Of a DNA stretch of 64,000 bases, positions 33,179-41,329 are shown piece by piece (position 1 is the stretch's first letter; every line of letters starts with the position of its first letter). The translations under genes were made by a program, and so were the position numbers. The notes under the pieces are model-generated. The model was given only the letters and a program-made list of their open reading frames with translations. It was not told where the DNA came from and searched no databases. The DNA comes from an uncultured Lachnospiraceae bacterium (GTDB lineage: Bacteria > Bacillota > Clostridia > Lachnospirales > Lachnospiraceae). The stretch spans positions 62,001 through 126,000 of the forward strand of contig CAJTWM010000003.1 in assembly GCA_910579805.1 (NCBI GenBank). The letters run 5' to 3'.

Positions 33179-36100
33179 CTACTCTTCATCGGTCCGGCCT
33201 AAAAGCTTGCGGACGGTTTCCATTGTCGGAATTTCATATTCGCTTATGACGTTTCCTTCGCTGTCGTTATAACCAAACTCCTCTAACTTACGCGCAAACT
33301 CCCTGTTGATCGATTTTACGGCCTTATCGATTCTGGTCTGCTCGTTCTGCGCATTGACTACAATATCGTTAAAGGTATTGCTCATTTCACGCTCTAACAG
33401 ATAAGTACCCGGTACTCTCGCAATATCCACTACGTTTTTAGCCGTTTCCGTAATGACTTCCCTTGCGTTTGAACCCCAGGGGAGCTGTGCAAAAGCGTCC
33501 ATATTTGCGGTAGCCCACATATATTCATCGCCGTAAGTGATCTGGATCGTCTGACCAAACGTAGCCTGCGTCTCCGTGGAAGACCACCATTTGATAAATT
33601 CCCAAGCCTGCGCCTCTCTTTCAGGATTACTCTTAAAGATTACGGTACTTTCCGCGCATCCGCACACGGAGCGGTCGATGCTGCCGTCTTCCTGTACGGT
33701 TCCCGGCGCCAATGCGATCTCCCATGAACTGGAAAGTTCCGGTGCCGCATTCGTTAAAAGGTTATACGCGGAATAATCCGCAATTCCTATCGGGTAATCC
33801 CCGTTCCTGAAATGCTGATAAAAATTATCTACATTGACAGGAAGGTTATAGATCGTAAATAAGTCGGTCAATTTTTTAAATCCGTCAACGGATTCTTCAT
33901 TTCCCAATGCCGTTCCGGTAGATGCGGTAGGATTATAAAGGGATCCTCCGTTCTGTATGATGATCGGCGTCGTACCGTGGAAGTTACGAAGCTGTAACAT
34001 TCCGGCCGTAGGATAATAGAAATTCAATCCTCTCATCTGCAGCTCCGGCAGCATGTCGATCACATCGTCTATTGTATCCGGTACTTCCAGCCCCAGCTTC
34101 TCCATAACGTCGCTGCGGTAATATAATACCCAGAAATTCATCGTCTCCGGCATAGAATAGATGCCGTTCCCGATGGAACCGGTCATAAAAAATCCCGTCT
34201 CATAAGGTTCTGCTACTTCTTTGAAATCATCAAACTGCGCCATATCCACCAACGCGCCCCGGATACCCAGCTCATAAGGGATCGTATAGTTGATTCCCGT
34301 CGCAACATCGGGCGCATTTCCCGAAGAATTGGATAATACCAATTTATACTGATCCGGCATGATACTGATATCCACCTCGATACCGGTCTGCGGCGTAAAG
34401 GATTCGTCGATCATCTTCTGCATAATCTGTACATACTGGCTGGAACGGTTTACCCATACCTGTAAATGATCGGGATTCGTATTGCTTGCCGAATAATCCT
34501 GATCGGTAAAGGAAGTGAAAAATCTTTGCAGGTTCATACCGATAGATTTAAAAAATCCCGGTTTCTTCGGCAGTTTTGCATCGTCCTGATAAAGCCAGAT
34601 ACGGTCGATGGCAAGATTGTTCTCGATCAGATTATCAATGGCGTTTGCCAGATAATGGTTGACGGAGTTCATACTTGTGGAAAGCTCGCCGATACGGTAA
34701 GGGATCTCGTCGGGATTATCCGCAAGGCTCTCTAACTGCTTCGCCGCAATCAGCATGGAAGACATGACCGCAACGGATTTATTACTGTCGCTCCATTTGA
34801 TTGCGCTCTTTTCCAATTCCCGAAGTCTGTTCGCATAACCGTAAAGCGTATCCTCCAGATCCGGAATATATCTGGATAATTTCAAATCTCTGTATTTGTC
34901 CGCATTGGTTCCCGCAACCTTGGTAATCTCCAACGCAAGGTCGTTTACGTCGGACATGATCTCGTCGATGGATTCCATCACATAACAGATCAGATCCATA
35001 GAGATCGTAAAAGAAATCGTATGTACGCCTTCATCCAAGTAAACGCTTAAGTAGTTGCCGTCTTCATCTGTCAGGGTCGTTGTTTTATATTTTGTTGTAT
35101 AAGCCATTCCGTAGGATTCGAAAGCGCTGTTCGGGATCTCGCCGTCTATTCTGATGTCTACGAATACGGGGAAATCCGTCTTATCGGAAGATCTATAATT
35201 CGTAGCGATCTTATAATAACCGCTCTCACCTTCCTTTACCCGGAACTCATAAGATACTTTCTGTCCCGCCACACTGAAAGAATCCGAATCCAAAGTATTT
35301 AATACGGTATCTTTCACTTCATAGGGCGTCAGGCTCGTATCATATTCTGCCACGCCGTGAATGGACGAACTGTTCGTCTGCAGGAAGTCCTCGCCTTCAA
35401 TCTCGATCAACCCGCTGCCCGCCGCCTTTTCGGAACCTGTATAAGCCGGTGCGGAGAAAGGCGCTGTAAGCGTCAGATCTCCTAATAGGAAATTTCCCTC
35501 TTTCACTTCAAACAAGATCTCATGAGTTCCTGCCGTAAGCTCTAAAGCAAGCGGCGCGGAATGACGGTAACTTGCATCCATCAGATATTTTTCTTCCCAC
35601 TGGATCTGTTTATTCGGTACGGTCACCACCTGATTACCGTAACGGTCATAGGACGGTTCTAAATCCGGTATCCATGTCGTCTCGAATTCCAAATTCCTGC
35701 ATTCGTAAAAAGGATACTCTCCGTCCACCTGCATTCCCATAGCGATCGGAAGAATGGATTCGTCATAAGACAAGTAATCAAACAGCATAAAATACTGTCC
35801 GTCCTGCGGTACGTCCAACGTCAGTTTGATCAGATCTCCTCTGGTAAGATCCAACACCTTTTCCGTACCGTCATACTCCCTGTTTTCGGAAGTGAAATGA
35901 TCGCTGCCTTCCGTCACATGGGATTCCATGTCATAAACCACATCCTCCCCCGAATATATGGGTGTTGAATATCCGGCGCTGACTTTCGTATAATTATTGG
36001 ATATCCTTTCACTCCTATATTCGTCGGCACTATAGGAATAACTTTGTGCAGAAGTATCTCCCGTTTCCTGCCCCGCGGCTTCGGCCGATACCTCTTTCGC

Positions 36101-36190
36101 AGCTACCTCTTTGATCCCTGTGGTATTCAGGCAAAGTACCACGATCAAGCTAAGCGAGACTGCTCTCATAAACTTTTTCTTGTGCCCCAT
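33179..36190 (-). CDS. 1003-residue solute-binding protein with N-terminal beta domains
   Basis: More than twice the length of ordinary family-1 binding proteins. A Sec signal peptide (MGHKKKFMRAVSLSLIVVLCLNTTG) has no convincing lipobox. Residues about 90-240 and 245-410 look like two carbohydrate-binding beta-sandwiches (GQYFMLFDYLSYDES, EILFEVKEGNFLLGDLTL; IEGEDFLQTNSSS, YYKIATNYRSSD, EGVHTISFTISMDL). A helical segment follows at about 415-560. The binding-protein domain begins near 570 (HLQVWVNRSSQYVQIMQKMIDESFTPQTGIEVDISIM) and runs to about 950, with PETMNFWVLYYRSDVMEKLGLEVPDT typical of the family. It heads the seven-gene operon and has a clear promoter. It probably binds a long or branched oligosaccharide at the cell surface; the ligand is unknown. 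Confidence 0.85.
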   Translation of the reverse strand: MGHKKKFMRAVSLSLIVVLCLNTTGIKEVAAKEVSAEAAGQETGDTSAQSYSYSADEYRSERISNNYTKVSAGYSTPIYSGEDVVYDMESHVTEGSDHFTSENREYDGTEKVLDLTRGDLIKLTLDVPQDGQYFMLFDYLSYDESILPIAMGMQVDGEYPFYECRNLEFETTWIPDLEPSYDRYGNQVVTVPNKQIQWEEKYLMDASYRHSAPLALELTAGTHEILFEVKEGNFLLGDLTLTAPFSAPAYTGSEKAAGSGLIEIEGEDFLQTNSSSIHGVAEYDTSLTPYEVKDTVLNTLDSDSFSVAGQKVSYEFRVKEGESGYYKIATNYRSSDKTDFPVFVDIRIDGEIPNSAFESYGMAYTTKYKTTTLTDEDGNYLSVYLDEGVHTISFTISMDLICYVMESIDEIMSDVNDLALEITKVAGTNADKYRDLKLSRYIPDLEDTLYGYANRLRELEKSAIKWSDSNKSVAVMSSMLIAAKQLESLADNPDEIPYRIGELSTSMNSVNHYLANAIDNLIENNLAIDRIWLYQDDAKLPKKPGFFKSIGMNLQRFFTSFTDQDYSASNTNPDHLQVWVNRSSQYVQIMQKMIDESFTPQTGIEVDISIMPDQYKLVLSNSSGNAPDVATGINYTIPYELGIRGALVDMAQFDDFKEVAEPYETGFFMTGSIGNGIYSMPETMNFWVLYYRSDVMEKLGLEVPDTIDDVIDMLPELQMRGLNFYYPTAGMLQLRNFHGTTPIIIQNGGSLYNPTASTGTALGNEESVDGFKKLTDLFTIYNLPVNVDNFYQHFRNGDYPIGIADYSAYNLLTNAAPELSSSWEIALAPGTVQEDGSIDRSVCGCAESTVIFKSNPEREAQAWEFIKWWSSTETQATFGQTIQITYGDEYMWATANMDAFAQLPWGSNAREVITETAKNVVDIARVPGTYLLEREMSNTFNDIVVNAQNEQTRIDKAVKSINREFARKLEEFGYNDSEGNVISEYEIPTMETVRKLLGRTDEE

Positions 36191-36262
36191 AACAAACCTC
36201 CTTCTACCATATTTTTCCCTGACAGGTAGTTTAGTTTTTTACAAATTACTTTAGTTATTTCT

Positions 36263-36291
36263 ATAATACTATTATATTAACCAAAAGTCAA
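36263..36291 (-). promoter_or_regulatory. Sigma-A promoter of the large ABC operon
   Basis: On the minus strand, -35 TTGACT (36286-36291), a 17-base spacer and -10 TATTAT (36263-36268). The leader is about 65 bases. Two AACTAAA words follow the -10 box within 30 bases and could be regulator contacts. Confidence 0.65.
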
Positions 36292-36352
36292 TGCTATACT
36301 TCTCTTTATTGTTATGATATTTTATAGATAGAATTAATGGATTTTAAATTAT

Positions 36353-36378
36353 TGTATCATTTTGCACAAATGGATACA
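36353..36378. promoter_or_regulatory. Inverted repeat upstream of the secreted GH51 gene
   Basis: Arms TGTATCATTT and AAATGGATACA pair except for one bulged base, around TGCAC. It lies about 60-85 bases before the GH51 ATG, between the divergent GH51 gene and ABC operon, and is a candidate operator. The regulator is not identified. Confidence 0.4.
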
Positions 36379-36439
36379 TCAATTTTTATTAATTTTATAC
36401 ATAAATAAAAACAAAAAATATTTTAGGAGGTTATTTTTT

Positions 36440-39211
36440 ATGAAAAACTATTTTAGAAAAGCCGCCGCGCTGGGACTAAGTATTACAGCCCTATGTTCTC
36501 TTTGCGGCTGCAGTTCGTCCGGCTCTCCAAAACCTTCCGAAACGGAAATGCCGGAAACGGAAACGGCAACTGATCAGGCAGCGGACGACGTTTCCCTTCC
36601 CTTGTCCGCTGTTTATAAAGTAAATACGGACCTATCTTCCGTAGAGACACCTGTATCCGTTTCCGATACGCTCTACGGATTATTTTTAGAGGATATCAAT
36701 TTCGCCGTTGACGGAGGGCTCTATGCAGAACTGATCAAAAACCGTTCTTTTGAATACGGTTCCGCGGCAGCCAATGAAAATAAACACGGGTGGACAAATG
36801 AATATCCCGATTATGTTACTTTCGCGGTAATCGACGGGAATCAAACCGGATCTCCCGGTTATTTGAACGAAAACAATCCCCATTATGCGCTGCTTTCTTA
36901 CAACGGCCTTTCTTCGGCAGACCAATACTACGGAATCGGCAATGTGGGATATCTGGACGGCTTAGCCGTCACAGGCAATGAAGTTTATAACGTTTCCTTA
37001 TATTTAAGGACCGCATCCGAATCGGATATAACGCAGATAGACGCAGCCAGCTATGCTTCACCCATTCCCCATGCAGACGCTGCCCTGCGCCTGACTCTCC
37101 GGGATACGGACGGCGTCGTTTACGCTCAGGATTTTATTGAAAATATATCCAGTTCTTGGACAAAATATGAAACCACATTGACCCCTGCAGAAACGGTAAA
37201 CAAAAATCTCCGTCTTTATATAGAATGTAAAGACCCCGGTACGGCCGTCTGTCTGGATATGGTTTCCATGATGCCGGCAGATACCTATAAAGGGCTCCCG
37301 ATCCGTAAAGACATCGGTGAATATATGGAGGCGTTAAACCCTTCCTTTTTACGTTTTCCCGGGGGCTGCGTGATCGAAGGACGGGACGAAGAAAGTATCT
37401 ATGACTGGAAGGATTCCATCGGAAACGGTCTTACCTTTACGGTAAACGGAAACGAAACGACGGGAGACGCCGCGGCACGCCCGCAGGGAAAAAGCATTTG
37501 GTCAGGAACGAAAAACGATCCTTATTATACTACATACGGCATTGGTTTTTATGAATATTTCCTGCTTTGCGAAGCCCTTGATTGTCTTCCCGTTCCGGTT
37601 CTTAACGCCGGCATGACCTGTCAGGTACAGAGTCCCCGTTATATCGTTTATCCGTTAAGCAGCGATGAATTTAAACAGTATATTCAGGACGCTTTGGATC
37701 TGGTGGAATTCTGCCGGGGAGGCGCCGACACTACATGGGGCGCCGTCAGGACCGCCATGGGACATGAAGCTCCCTTTCCCTTAAAATATATCGGGATCGG
37801 GAACGAACAGTGGCAGAGCGAATATCATGCCCATTATGAAAAGTTTGCAGAAGCTTTTGAAAATGCGGCTAAAGAAAATCCGGAACTTTACGGCGATATC
37901 GAACTGATCGTGGCAAACGGTACGGCCTCCGGCAGTACGGAAGGATGGTCCTATATTGAAGATTACCCTGATTCCGTTACCACATTGGTAGACGAACATT
38001 ATTATGAATCTCCCAACTGGTTTTTAACGAATACGAAACGGTATGACGCCTATGACCGGAATATGCAGGCTAAAGTATTTTTAGGGGAATACGCGGCCCA
38101 GTCCAATACTTTACAGGCTGCCCTTTCCGAGGCTGCTTATATGACCGGACTGGAAAGAAACTCTGATATCGTGGCAATGGCATGTTACGCACCCCTGTTC
38201 GGCAACAGTAAAACCAATCAATGGCTGCCCGATATGATGTTCTTTTCCAATAACGCCTTATTCGGAACGGCGGATTACTATGTACAGAAAATGTTTGCAA
38301 ACCATGTAGGTAAGACGATTCTTCCCTCCCGGCTTACCCTATCGGGAAAAGCGGAAGATACCGGATTATCCGGGGCGGTAGGCCTTGGTTCATGGATGAC
38401 CTCCGTTTCTTATGATAATCTGACGGTCACTTCCAATGTGGACGGTTCCCTGCTGTACAGTTCGGATTTTGAAAATGAGGATACTTTAAAGGCGGACGGT
38501 TACACGGAACATGAAGGGGAATGGAGTGTCAAAGACGGAAAATTAGTACAGGAATATACCGGAGATCCTTTCGATGCCAACACCGGAGATGTGGTCTATA
38601 TCGGGGAAAAAGACTGGACTAATTACACCCTGACCGTAGAGGCGGAAATTTTAAACGGCAACGAAGGATTTCTAATCCCGGTATGCGTTAAAGATTCTGG
38701 AAACAACATATTTTGGAATATCGGCGGCTGGGGAAATACCGTTTCCTGTTTACAGATCGTATCCGGTAACGCCAAAAGCGGCCAAATCACCGGAACAACG
38801 AAAAATCTCGTTTTGAAGAAAAATCAAGTGTACCGGTTAAAGGTAGTGGTAGAAGACAGTAATATCAAATGTTATATTGACGATTCGCTTTATGTGGATT
38901 ATACGCAGGAAACTCCGGAAAGCATATATGAAACTTCCAGCGTCGATGAGAACGGTAACCTTATCCTTAAATTTGTTAATGTAACGGAAGAAGCGGTTGA
39001 TATTGCCGTTTCTCTCGAAAATATAGATATGGACGATTTTTCCTCTACCGCTTCCGTTACGGTTTTAAAGGGAGAAAACCTTTCCGACGTCAATTCGTTT
39101 GAAGAACCGGAAAAAATCAGCTTAGCGGAGGAAACTACAAAAGTGTCGGAAAACTTTACTTATACTGCTCCCAAATACTCGGTAAGCATTATTCAGATTT
39201 TCAGAAATTAG
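36440..39211 (+). CDS. Secreted GH51 arabinofuranosidase-type lipoprotein
   Basis: 923 residues. ATG 36440 is preceded by AGGAGG (36425-36430); the signal peptide ends in lipobox LCGC (Cys24). After an acidic linker come an N-terminal beta region with a CBM-like part (about 60-280) and the GH51 barrel, with FLRFPGGCVIEG (303-314), acid/base Glu456 in IGIGNEQWQSEY and nucleophile Glu550 in KVFLGEYAAQ. A module at about 675-815 (SSDFENEDTLKADGY, EGEWSVKDGKLVQEYTG, KCYIDDSLYVDYTQ) is a LamG/DUF1080-like sandwich inserted before the last strands of the C-terminal domain. This is the outer-surface counterpart of the cytoplasmic GH51 at 13686. It is divergent from the large ABC operon, which may import what it releases. 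Confidence 0.9.
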   Translation: MKNYFRKAAALGLSITALCSLCGCSSSGSPKPSETEMPETETATDQAADDVSLPLSAVYKVNTDLSSVETPVSVSDTLYGLFLEDINFAVDGGLYAELIKNRSFEYGSAAANENKHGWTNEYPDYVTFAVIDGNQTGSPGYLNENNPHYALLSYNGLSSADQYYGIGNVGYLDGLAVTGNEVYNVSLYLRTASESDITQIDAASYASPIPHADAALRLTLRDTDGVVYAQDFIENISSSWTKYETTLTPAETVNKNLRLYIECKDPGTAVCLDMVSMMPADTYKGLPIRKDIGEYMEALNPSFLRFPGGCVIEGRDEESIYDWKDSIGNGLTFTVNGNETTGDAAARPQGKSIWSGTKNDPYYTTYGIGFYEYFLLCEALDCLPVPVLNAGMTCQVQSPRYIVYPLSSDEFKQYIQDALDLVEFCRGGADTTWGAVRTAMGHEAPFPLKYIGIGNEQWQSEYHAHYEKFAEAFENAAKENPELYGDIELIVANGTASGSTEGWSYIEDYPDSVTTLVDEHYYESPNWFLTNTKRYDAYDRNMQAKVFLGEYAAQSNTLQAALSEAAYMTGLERNSDIVAMACYAPLFGNSKTNQWLPDMMFFSNNALFGTADYYVQKMFANHVGKTILPSRLTLSGKAEDTGLSGAVGLGSWMTSVSYDNLTVTSNVDGSLLYSSDFENEDTLKADGYTEHEGEWSVKDGKLVQEYTGDPFDANTGDVVYIGEKDWTNYTLTVEAEILNGNEGFLIPVCVKDSGNNIFWNIGGWGNTVSCLQIVSGNAKSGQITGTTKNLVLKKNQVYRLKVVVEDSNIKCYIDDSLYVDYTQETPESIYETSSVDENGNLILKFVNVTEEAVDIAVSLENIDMDDFSSTASVTVLKGENLSDVNSFEEPEKISLAEETTKVSENFTYTAPKYSVSIIQIFRN

Positions 39212-39256
39212 GAAAAATGTCCGGAAACAAATTTCGGAAAATCATATTGGAAAACG

Positions 39257-39285
39257 ATAGAGCTGCGATCCCCTCGCAGCTCTAT
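39257..39285. terminator. Bidirectional hairpin between GH51 and enzyme I genes
   Basis: Perfect 12-base arms (39257-39268, 39274-39285) with a five-base loop. The downstream T content is modest on both strands. It separates two convergent genes. Confidence 0.7.
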
Positions 39286-39324
39286 TATTCTATCCTTAAA
39301 TTGCCCCATCGGAAAATATCATTC

Positions 39325-40959
39325 TTATCCGCTGCACTTCCCTAAATCCAATTTTCTGATCTTATCCCGTACCTTTAAGATCATGGACGGCGTTACGGAT
39401 AATTCGTCAAATCCCATTCTAAGAAATGTTTCCGTCAGCGTAGTATCCGCTCCCAATTCTCCGCAGACGCCTACCCAGCATCCTTCCTTATGGCCATTAT
39501 CCGCCACCATTTTCAACATCCTTAAAATCGCTTCATGATGCGAATCATAAAGATTGTCAAGCTTCGGATTCTGCCTGTCGATTGCAAGCGTATACTGTGT
39601 CAGATCATTAGTGCCAATGGAAAAAAAGTCCACTTCTTTTGCCAGAAGATCACTGATCATGACTGCTGCCGGCGTTTCGATCATAATGCCGATCTCCATA
39701 TCTTTATAAGGTATCTTTTCCTGATCAAGCTCCGCTTTTACTTCTGCGATCAACTCTTTGATCTGTTTTACCTCCCGAACGGAGATGATCATCGGAAACA
39801 TAACGGCCACCGTCCCGTAATAGCTTGCCCGGTAAAGGGCGCGTAGCTGGGTTTTAAACATATCTTTCCTGTCAAGACAGATGCGGATCGCCCGATACCC
39901 CATTGCAGGATTTTCCTCTTTCTCCAGTCCAAAGTAATCTGCCTGCTTATCCGCTCCTATATCCAAAGTACGGATGATCACCTTTTTTCCCGCCATATTT
40001 TCCGCAACTTTTTTATATGCGCCAAACTGTGTCTCTTCCGACGGGTAATCCTCCGATTCCAAAAACAGAAACTCGCTCCTAAACAGCCCGATCCCTCCTG
40101 CATCGCTGGCAAGTACGTTTGCCACATCCGCCACACCGCCGATATTGGCGTAAAGCTCGATCTTTTTTCCGTCTAAAGTAACGTTCTCTTTTCCTTTTAA
40201 TTCCTGAAGCAGGCGTTTTTTCTGCTCATCCTCTTCTTTCCGCTTTTTATATCTCGATAAAGTTTCTCCATCCGGTTCTATATAAAATTTTCCTTCATAA
40301 CCGTCTACAATACCGAGCTTTCCCTCCGCTTCTTCCAGTTTTTCCAGATCCACGCCGATCAACGCAGGAATATTCATTGTACGGGCAAGAATAGCGGTAT
40401 GGGAATTGGCGGAACCTTTCTTTGTCACAAAAGAAAGTACCTTGGATTTGTCAAGCTGTACTGTCTCGCTGGGCGCTAAATCTTCCGCTAACAGGATCGA
40501 CGGTTCGCCGCCCAGCTCTTTTCCTTCCGCCGTCCCCTGCAAAACGGAGATGATCCTGTTGCTGATATCCCGTACATCCGCCGCCCGTTCCCGCATGTAC
40601 TCGTCTTCCATTGCCGAAAACATTCCTGCAAAATTATCCCCTGTTGTTGCTGCCGCAAATTCGGCGTTTACTTCCTGCGACCGGATCATATTGGTAACGG
40701 ATTCTATATAATCCAGATCGTCTAACATCATCTTATGTACTTCGAAGATCATGGCATTGACTTCTCCCACTTCCTTTAATGCCTTTTCATAAAGCACGGT
40801 AAGCTGCTCTTTAGCTTTTTCCCTTGCAGAGTGAAAACGCTCCGCCTCCGCCTCCGTATCGCTTATTTTAATCCTCTTTACCTGACGGTCCTTTTTACCG
40901 TATACGGAAAGTTTTCCTATTGCGATTCCTCCAAATACACTTTTTCCTTCCAGTACCAT
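39325..40959 (-). CDS. ptsI: PTS enzyme I (phosphoenolpyruvate-protein phosphotransferase)
   Basis: 544 residues. It takes phosphate from PEP and passes it to HPr in the cytosol. The phosphorylated His187 lies in KGSANSHTAILART (usual form GGRTSHSAI), the PEP-binding half shows GGIGLFRSEFLFL, MGYRAIRICLD and the acid Cys in VGVCGELGAD. Length is slightly short of the usual 570. GGAGGGG lies five bases before the ATG. It is the last gene of the fructose operon fruR-fruK-fruA-HPr-EI. Having its own enzyme I beside a fructose PTS is less common than the single general ptsHI operon, so a second copy may exist elsewhere. Confidence 0.95.
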   Translation of the reverse strand: MVLEGKSVFGGIAIGKLSVYGKKDRQVKRIKISDTEAEAERFHSAREKAKEQLTVLYEKALKEVGEVNAMIFEVHKMMLDDLDYIESVTNMIRSQEVNAEFAAATTGDNFAGMFSAMEDEYMRERAADVRDISNRIISVLQGTAEGKELGGEPSILLAEDLAPSETVQLDKSKVLSFVTKKGSANSHTAILARTMNIPALIGVDLEKLEEAEGKLGIVDGYEGKFYIEPDGETLSRYKKRKEEDEQKKRLLQELKGKENVTLDGKKIELYANIGGVADVANVLASDAGGIGLFRSEFLFLESEDYPSEETQFGAYKKVAENMAGKKVIIRTLDIGADKQADYFGLEKEENPAMGYRAIRICLDRKDMFKTQLRALYRASYYGTVAVMFPMIISVREVKQIKELIAEVKAELDQEKIPYKDMEIGIMIETPAAVMISDLLAKEVDFFSIGTNDLTQYTLAIDRQNPKLDNLYDSHHEAILRMLKMVADNGHKEGCWVGVCGELGADTTLTETFLRMGFDELSVTPSMILKVRDKIRKLDLGKCSG

Positions 40960-40977
40960 ATAACCCCTCCGTTCCGT

Positions 40978-41235
40978 TTACAGGTTTTCTTCCAAAAATT
41001 TGCTCAGCGCTGCCATCGCCTCTTCTTCTTTTTCCCCGTTTACTTTAACAGTGATTTCTTCTCCGCATTTTACGCCAAGTCCCATGATTCCGAAAATACG
41101 CTTTGCATCCGTTTCCTTATCCCCCTTACAGATCGTAACCGTACAAGGATAAGCCGACGCTTCTTTTACAAATAATCCTGCCGGTCTTGCATGGATGCCT
41201 TCTTTGTCTTTTATTACATACTTAAATTCTTTCAT
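40978..41235 (-). CDS. ptsH: HPr phosphocarrier lacking regulatory Ser46
   Basis: 85 residues, normal HPr size. The PEP-dependent site His15 is intact in GIHARPAG. The segment that carries Ser46 in Firmicutes (K-S-I-M-G-V-M-S-L-G) reads K45-R46-I-F-G-I-M-G-L-G here, so Arg replaces the serine that HPr kinase phosphorylates. This protein should carry phosphate to the fructose transporter but should not act as a CcpA corepressor. ATG 41235 follows GGAGG. Enzyme I starts 19 bases downstream and fruA ends 95 bases upstream. The residue change is seen directly; its effect is inferred. Confidence 0.95.
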   Translation of the reverse strand: MKEFKYVIKDKEGIHARPAGLFVKEASAYPCTVTICKGDKETDAKRIFGIMGLGVKCGEEITVKVNGEKEEEAMAALSKFLEENL

Positions 41236-41329
41236 TGTTTTTCCCTCCGTATTTATCATATTTTTTTGATCTCTCTTCACACTTTTCCATTTATACCCGA
41301 ACTCTTTAAACTTATTAATTTCCTATCTT

